Positions 5,588 to 9,245 of a DNA stretch of 9,245 nucleotides are shown here, piece by piece. This stretch comes from DASPTT01 sp035623275 (lineage in GTDB: Bacteria; Actinomycetota; Acidimicrobiia; Acidimicrobiales; UBA8190), in assembly GCA_035623275.1 (NCBI GenBank), contig DASPTT010000067.1, positions 1 to 9,245 of the forward strand. Reading direction: 5' to 3'. Position 1 is the first letter of the stretch. Each line of letters starts with the position of its first letter. The notes under the pieces are model-generated. The model ran no database searches and had not been told where the DNA came from. It worked only from the letters and a program-made list of their open reading frames with translations. The translations under genes were made by a program, and so were the position numbers.

Positions 5588-6468
5588 GGTGCCCCCTCTG
5601 GTCGTCGGCTCCCCGAGATCTCCTCCGGTCCTCTGGCTGCGACCTGGGCCCAGAACGCGGCAGTCAGCCGGGCGGCCCCGAGGTCGTCCGGCAGTGGCAG
5701 GACCTCCGCGACGAGCATCCCCCGATAGGCGATCGCGTCGAGCGTGCCCATGACCTCGGCGAAGTCGATGTGCCCCTGCCCGGGCGCCCGCCGGTTGCTG
5801 TCGGCCACGTGCACATAGCCGAGTCGGTCGCCCGCCGTGCACAGCGCGTCGGCGAAGGTCCGCTCCTCGATGTTCATGTGGAAGGTGTCGAGCAGGAGCT
5901 TCATCGAAGGTTCACCGAGCTCCTCGAGCACGGCGAGACCCTCGGCCGCGGTGTTGACGAAGTTGGTCTCGTAGCGGTTGATCGGCTCGAGCAGGACCGT
6001 CACGCCGACCTGCGACGCCCGGCGTGCGCAGCGCCGTATCGCGTCCAGCGCGCCCGCCCGCAGGCTTCGCTGCTGCGCCGGGCTCCCGGCGAGCCGCCCC
6101 CGGATGCCACCGACGATCACCGCCGCGTCGAAAGGCGCGGCCAGCTCGACGGCGCCGAGGATCCGGTCCTCGGCGGCCTTCCGGTCCTCGGCGTCCGCCG
6201 ACCCGAGGCACAGCGAATCCACCAGGCAGGCCTGCCCGGTGGCGATCGCCGACAGGACCAGCCCGTTGTCCTGCAGCATCGAGGCCAGCGCTCCCGGGTC
6301 CACGTCGTCGGGGGCGCGGAGACTGAGCTCCACGGCGGCGAATCCGAGCTCGGCGGCGATCCGGACGCCCTCCTCCAGGCGGCCGGCGAAGAGGAGCGGA
6401 GCGAACCCAGACGGCAGTGGAGAGACGGCCAGGCCGGTGCGCCCGTCGAGGTCGGTCATGGCCTTCAC
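5584..6468 (-). CDS. Ketose 3-epimerase-like TIM-barrel protein (IolO-like candidate)
   Basis: 294 residues from GTG 6468 (AGGGGG 11 bases upstream, across the previous stop); ATG 6459 is an alternative. It is a xylose-isomerase-like TIM barrel. Metal ligands are Glu161 (LLEPINRYE), Asp194 (LLLDTFH), His220 (YVHVAD) and Glu255 (VAEV). Their spacing of 33, 26 and 35 residues equals that of Pseudomonas cichorii D-tagatose 3-epimerase (E152, D185, H211, E246). The substrate-contacting residues E158, H188 and R217 of that enzyme are also present, as Glu167, His197 and Arg226. It should therefore epimerise a ketose-like sugar or keto-acid next to the carbonyl, using a divalent metal. With the dehydrogenase and creatininase-family genes upstream, 5-keto-L-gluconate epimerase (IolO of Thermotoga) is the leading specific hypothesis. 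The gap to the dehydrogenase is 25 bases. Confidence 0.87.
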   Translation of the reverse strand: MKAMTDLDGRTGLAVSPLPSGFAPLLFAGRLEEGVRIAAELGFAAVELSLRAPDDVDPGALASMLQDNGLVLSAIATGQACLVDSLCLGSADAEDRKAAEDRILGAVELAAPFDAAVIVGGIRGRLAGSPAQQRSLRAGALDAIRRCARRASQVGVTVLLEPINRYETNFVNTAAEGLAVLEELGEPSMKLLLDTFHMNIEERTFADALCTAGDRLGYVHVADSNRRAPGQGHIDFAEVMGTLDAIAYRGMLVAEVLPLPDDLGAARLTAAFWAQVAARGPEEISGSRRPEGAP

Positions 6469-6493
6469 GCTCGGCCCGACCCCCTGTGGCCCG

Positions 6494-7696
6494 TCACGGG
6501 ACGAAGACGACCTTCAGCGCGTCGGGTTCCAGGGACTTCTCAAGGGCCTGCTGAGCCTGTTCGAGCCCGAACCGATGGGTGATCAGCCGCTCCCACGGAA
6601 AGCGGTCTCGGTGTCGCCACATCATCTCGAGCGCCCGGTAGTACCCGTCGTGCGGATGGTTGGTGTTCCCATAGAGGAGCACGTTCTTGGCCGCGATGTG
6701 CCGGTGGACGTTGAGGGCCACTTCGCCCGTGTCGGCGAAGTTCCCCGTCTCCAGGTAGGTCCCGCCCCGCCGCAGCATCTCGAGCCCGACCCTCACCACT
6801 CCGGGCTGGCCCACGGTCTCCACCACGACGTCGGCACCCCGCCCCTCGGTCTGGTCGCGGATCGCCTCCACCAGCTCTGCGTCACTCATGCCCGAGACGT
6901 CGATCGTCGTGTCAGCGCCGAAGTCTGCGGCCATGCCCAACTTGGTGTCGCTGGCATCGAGCACGAGGATCTTGCCGGCTCCGAGGATGCGGGCCTTCGC
7001 CACCATCATCATGCCGATCGGACCCGCCCCCTGGACGACCACCGTGTCGCCGAAGTGAAAACCCTTTCCCCCACAGGCAGCGAGCTCTTTGCCCCGGTCG
7101 AGCAGCGCCGCCACCACGAACAGCTCCGAAAGGCAGGCAAGCTCCACCGGGATGTGCTCAGGGACCCGGTAGACCCACGCCTTGGGCGGCAGGTACATGT
7201 ACTCCGACCAGCCTCCGACGATGTAGGGGAAGCGGTCTGACCGGTAGGTCATGCCGACGCCCTGGTGCTCGGCGCAGTACGGATAGGCATGGACGCTCCG
7301 GCAGTACCAGCATCGCCCGCAGATCACGTTCGGGCAATTGGTGACTCGGTCGCCGACGCGCAGCGCCTGGCCGCTGTACTCGATCTGGCGGCCCTCGCCG
7401 TTCATCTCGACGACGATCCCCGAGTTCTCGTGGCCGTGCACGCAGGGGAAGACCATGTCCTGCTCGGACTCGGTGCCGCCGTAGAGGGTGACCTCGCCCT
7501 TGAAGGCATGCTTGTCGGTGCCGCAGATGCCCGACATCTCCATCTTGACGATCAGTGCGCCGGGCTCGAGATGGTCGGGGTAGGGAAGCTCCTGGAGCTC
7601 CATCTTTCCCGGCGCGACCATGACGGCCGCCCTGACCGTGTCGCCCCGGCCCCGCGCGGCGGTCGGTCCCTTCTCCACGTCTATCACGTTCGTCAT
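6494..7696 (-). CDS. Zinc-dependent medium-chain dehydrogenase (IolM-like candidate)
   Basis: 400 residues from ATG 7696, set by an ideal ribosome site (GAAGGAGGTCGC then ATG); the in-frame GTG 7729 has no such site. It is a GroES-like medium-chain alcohol dehydrogenase. Catalytic zinc residues are Cys58 (GICGTD) and His89-Glu90 (HGHEN). The structural zinc site is Cys126, Cys129, Cys132 and Cys141, with eight residues in the last gap instead of the usual seven. The Rossmann fingerprint is GAGPIG (223-228), and Asp247 at the end of the second strand (LVLDASD) indicates NAD rather than NADP. The family includes threonine, sorbitol and inosose dehydrogenases. Followed by an epimerase and preceded by a creatininase-family hydrolase, it is a good candidate for scyllo-inosose 3-dehydrogenase (IolM), which makes the diketo ring substrate. 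The exact polyol cannot be read from sequence. Confidence 0.88.
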   Translation of the reverse strand: MTNVIDVEKGPTAARGRGDTVRAAVMVAPGKMELQELPYPDHLEPGALIVKMEMSGICGTDKHAFKGEVTLYGGTESEQDMVFPCVHGHENSGIVVEMNGEGRQIEYSGQALRVGDRVTNCPNVICGRCWYCRSVHAYPYCAEHQGVGMTYRSDRFPYIVGGWSEYMYLPPKAWVYRVPEHIPVELACLSELFVVAALLDRGKELAACGGKGFHFGDTVVVQGAGPIGMMMVAKARILGAGKILVLDASDTKLGMAADFGADTTIDVSGMSDAELVEAIRDQTEGRGADVVVETVGQPGVVRVGLEMLRRGGTYLETGNFADTGEVALNVHRHIAAKNVLLYGNTNHPHDGYYRALEMMWRHRDRFPWERLITHRFGLEQAQQALEKSLEPDALKVVFVP

Positions 7697-7725
7697 GCGA
7701 CCTCCTTCGCATGTGTCGCCGGCCG

Positions 7726-7758
7726 ACACGGTGGGTCACGGCGGGTAGCCCACCGTGT
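7726..7758 (-). other. Intercistronic 10-bp hairpin over the creatininase-family stop codon
   Basis: ACACGGTGGG (7726-7735) and CCCACCGTGT (7749-7758) are perfect inverted repeats around a 13-base loop that contains the stop codon of the creatininase-family gene. In the minus-strand mRNA the stem ends about 14 bases before the dehydrogenase ribosome-binding site. No T tract follows, so an mRNA processing or stability element, or partial attenuation, is likelier than full termination. Confidence 0.5.
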
Positions 7759-8701
7759 AGAGGTGCCGTCCACCGGGCGCGAGCGGGCCCCGCAGGAGAG
7801 CATCCACCTCGTCGCTGCTGCGCTGGGACAGCAATTCGGCGGGCGGCAGCTTCCCGGGGGGGTACTTCGCCATGATGTCCTCGATGAGCACCACGAGGTA
7901 GTCCAGGATCGACTGGAGCCCGGGCTTCGCCTTCTCGGCGGCGGCGAGGGTGGCGCTCCCCACCACCCCCTCTGGCGTGGCGATCACCTCGATCGCGCTT
8001 CCGCCGACGTGCTGCCAGAACGGGATCGGCAGGTCGTATGCCGAACCGGACAGGTCGACATGCCCCGGCGGCATCAGCGGCTGCGGCTTCGTGTCGACGG
8101 CGTCGTCCATCTCCACCAGCTCGGGGAACAAGGCCAGCGAATACGAGGTCTCGCACTCGTCCGCGTGGATGAACGCCGTGTCGAACGGGCCGCCGTGATC
8201 CTTGTCACGGATGTGCTGCTTGATGGTGAACCACCAATTGACGTTGACGAGGATCATCGGGACCTGGTACTGCTTGCCGAACTGGTGCATGGCGACAGGT
8301 ATCACGTAGTCCTGGCCGTGCCCGTTGAGGAGGATCTGCTTGCGGAACCCGGTGTTCCACAGACCGGCGATCACGGCTCGCAGGTTGGCGACGAAGGTCT
8401 CCTCGGGGACGACGATCGTCCCGGGCATGCCCAGGTGGTGGTAAGGGTGCGAGCCGTACCAGATCGGCTGCGCGACGGTGCACCCGGTGGCCTGCGCCAC
8501 CTGTTCGGCCATGCGGGTGACGAGGAAGGTGTCCTCGCCGCTGGGCGCGTGCGGTCCGTGGTTCTCCGTCGAACCGATCGGCACGATGATCAGGTCGTTC
8601 TCCCGGAGCCGGCCGGCCACCTGGTTTCCGGTCATGTTCTGCAGATAGATGCCCGTCGGCCTGTCCATGTGACCCCCATCGGGGGGAAGCTTCCACTCCA
8701 C
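7736..8701 (-). CDS. Creatininase-family amide/C-C hydrolase (IolN-like candidate)
   Basis: 321 residues from GTG 8701, chosen because GAAGGAGG lies five bases upstream; ATG 8668, which removes 11 residues, is possible. The creatininase fold is shown by PIGSTENHGPHAPSGED: Glu46, His48 and Asp57 have the same spacing as Glu34, His36 and Asp45 of Pseudomonas creatininase. NGHGQ follows with His128 (His120), and HADECETS with His179 (His178) and Glu182/Glu184. Creatininase Glu122 is Gln130 here. The metal site is thus nearly complete and a hydrolase is expected. Members of this family in sugar clusters include IolN, 3-dehydro-scyllo-inosose hydrolase, which opens the diketo-cyclitol ring; I recall IolN-type sequences as very similar in the ENHGPHAP and GSHPYHHLGMPGT regions, but that is memory, not a search. 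It lies 17 bases after the upstream isomerase gene and 39 bases before the dehydrogenase. Confidence 0.87.
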   Translation of the reverse strand: MEWKLPPDGGHMDRPTGIYLQNMTGNQVAGRLRENDLIIVPIGSTENHGPHAPSGEDTFLVTRMAEQVAQATGCTVAQPIWYGSHPYHHLGMPGTIVVPEETFVANLRAVIAGLWNTGFRKQILLNGHGQDYVIPVAMHQFGKQYQVPMILVNVNWWFTIKQHIRDKDHGGPFDTAFIHADECETSYSLALFPELVEMDDAVDTKPQPLMPPGHVDLSGSAYDLPIPFWQHVGGSAIEVIATPEGVVGSATLAAAEKAKPGLQSILDYLVVLIEDIMAKYPPGKLPPAELLSQRSSDEVDALLRGPLAPGGRHLYTVGYPP

Positions 8702-8718
8702 GACGACCTCCTTCGCGT

Positions 8719-9245
8719 TCAGCCCTTGGCCACTGCCCCGATGTCCTCCAGCGTCCGCTCCAGGAAGCGGCGGCTGTCGGCCATCATCTCCTCGGTCACT
8801 TCGGGGGGGTCCTCACCTTCCGTCTCGAAGGACAGCACGCCCGAGAAGCCGTGGGACAGGAGGACCTGCAGGCACTCGCGCAGGTCCACCTCGCCGGTTC
8901 CGAGCGTCACCGCCCGGCGCCCCACCACGTCCTTTGCGTGCACGTGGCGGACGAGGGCCGCCACGCTCCGGAGGACGGCGACCTCGTCGCCCCGGCGCGT
9001 CTGGTCGAGCTTCCACTCGTAACCGGCCCGCGTCGTGCCCACGTAGTCGCCCCGGTGCGGGTTGGCGGTGTCGAAATTGACGCCGAGCCAGGGGGACGAG
9101 ACCAGACCCATGATCCGGGCCAGTCCCATCGGCGACAGCGAGATCGTCCCGTGCGGCTCCATGGCGAGCACGACGCGGCGGTCCTCCGCCACAGGCAGGA
9201 TCTCGGTGAGACGCTCCCTGATGATGCCGAGTGCGGCCTCGTGCG
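8719..9245 (-). CDS. Sugar phosphate isomerase/epimerase-like protein (5' partial)
   Basis: The C-terminal 174 residues are visible; the frame is open through the right edge, so the start lies outside. The window part begins HEAALGIIRERLTEIL and covers the last half of a xylose-isomerase-like TIM barrel. Metal ligands are Glu in LAMEPHG, Asp in GVNFDTAN, His in RHVHAKD and Glu in LSFETEG (residues 29, 58, 102 and 140 from the first visible codon). The Asp-to-His distance is 44 residues, against 26 in the other epimerase of this operon, and Asn replaces the His that follows the Asp by three residues. The two are therefore distant relatives, not duplicates. The HVHAKD type is shared with inosose dehydratases and many uncharacterised isomerases. 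It is the first visible gene of the operon, 17 bases before the creatininase-family gene. GTG 9192 falls inside the conserved barrel and is not the start. Confidence 0.85.
   Translation of the reverse strand, partial: HEAALGIIRERLTEILPVAEDRRVVLAMEPHGTISLSPMGLARIMGLVSSPWLGVNFDTANPHRGDYVGTTRAGYEWKLDQTRRGDEVAVLRSVAALVRHVHAKDVVGRRAVTLGTGEVDLRECLQVLLSHGFSGVLSFETEGEDPPEVTEEMMADSRRFLERTLEDIGAVAKG

Noticed and set aside
7265..9022. Long open frame of 585 codons on the plus strand, opposite the dehydrogenase, creatininase-family and isomerase genes
   Set aside because: It is the antisense shadow of three well-recognised genes in GC-rich DNA. The translation is rich in Arg, Val, His, Leu and Asp without family motifs, and it spans three separate genes on the other strand.
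1..9245. CRISPR arrays, IS elements, tRNA or phage genes
   Set aside because: No regularly spaced repeats, transposase motifs, terminal inverted repeats or tRNA-like folds were seen in any intergenic region.

Overview
The window is GC-rich, densely coded DNA that looks like an actinobacterium. The evidence is the mix of families (a DevS/DosS-like sensor fragment, a DUF1023 alpha/beta hydrolase, a small PLDc_N-type membrane protein, a DUF4242 protein), frequent GTG starts and a probable leaderless regulator gene. Acidimicrobiia or another deep actinobacterial lineage is a guess. There are no rRNA or tRNA genes, insertion sequences or CRISPR arrays.

Left part (1-2242, plus strand): the 3' end of a PAS protein whose kinase dimerisation helix lacks its phosphoacceptor histidine and which has no ATPase domain; a roughly 300-base non-coding stretch with tandem hairpins and a DosR-box-like palindrome; a DUF1023 alpha/beta hydrolase; and a small two-helix membrane protein. 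Middle (2243-3269): a divergent pair, a DUF4242 protein (minus) and a TetR repressor (plus). They share a 65-base spacer filled with repeated ATACC/GGTAT half-sites, the last of which touches the tetR start codon.

Right part (3270-9245) is a carbohydrate catabolic region. A plus-strand transaldolase-family gene has an unusual active site and a leader that can fold into a three-way junction followed by mutually exclusive hairpins, one of which covers its ribosome-binding site. It converges on a five-gene minus-strand operon, read from the right edge: a sugar isomerase/epimerase (cut by the window end), a creatininase-family hydrolase, a zinc-dependent dehydrogenase, a ketose-3-epimerase-like protein and a DUF6282 amidohydrolase-like protein. 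Dehydrogenase, creatininase-family hydrolase and DTE-like epimerase are the same three families as IolM, IolN and IolO of the non-phosphorylating Thermotoga inositol pathway (scyllo-inosose to diketo-inositol to 5-keto-gluconate to tagaturonate).

The best working model is therefore ring oxidation, hydrolytic ring opening and epimerisation of a cyclitol or similar polyol. DUF6282, the second isomerase and the transaldolase-like enzyme would be additional, unexplained steps. The first enzyme (IolG-like), a transporter and the operon's own regulator are not in the window and would have to lie to the right. All assignments rest on reading the sequence by eye.
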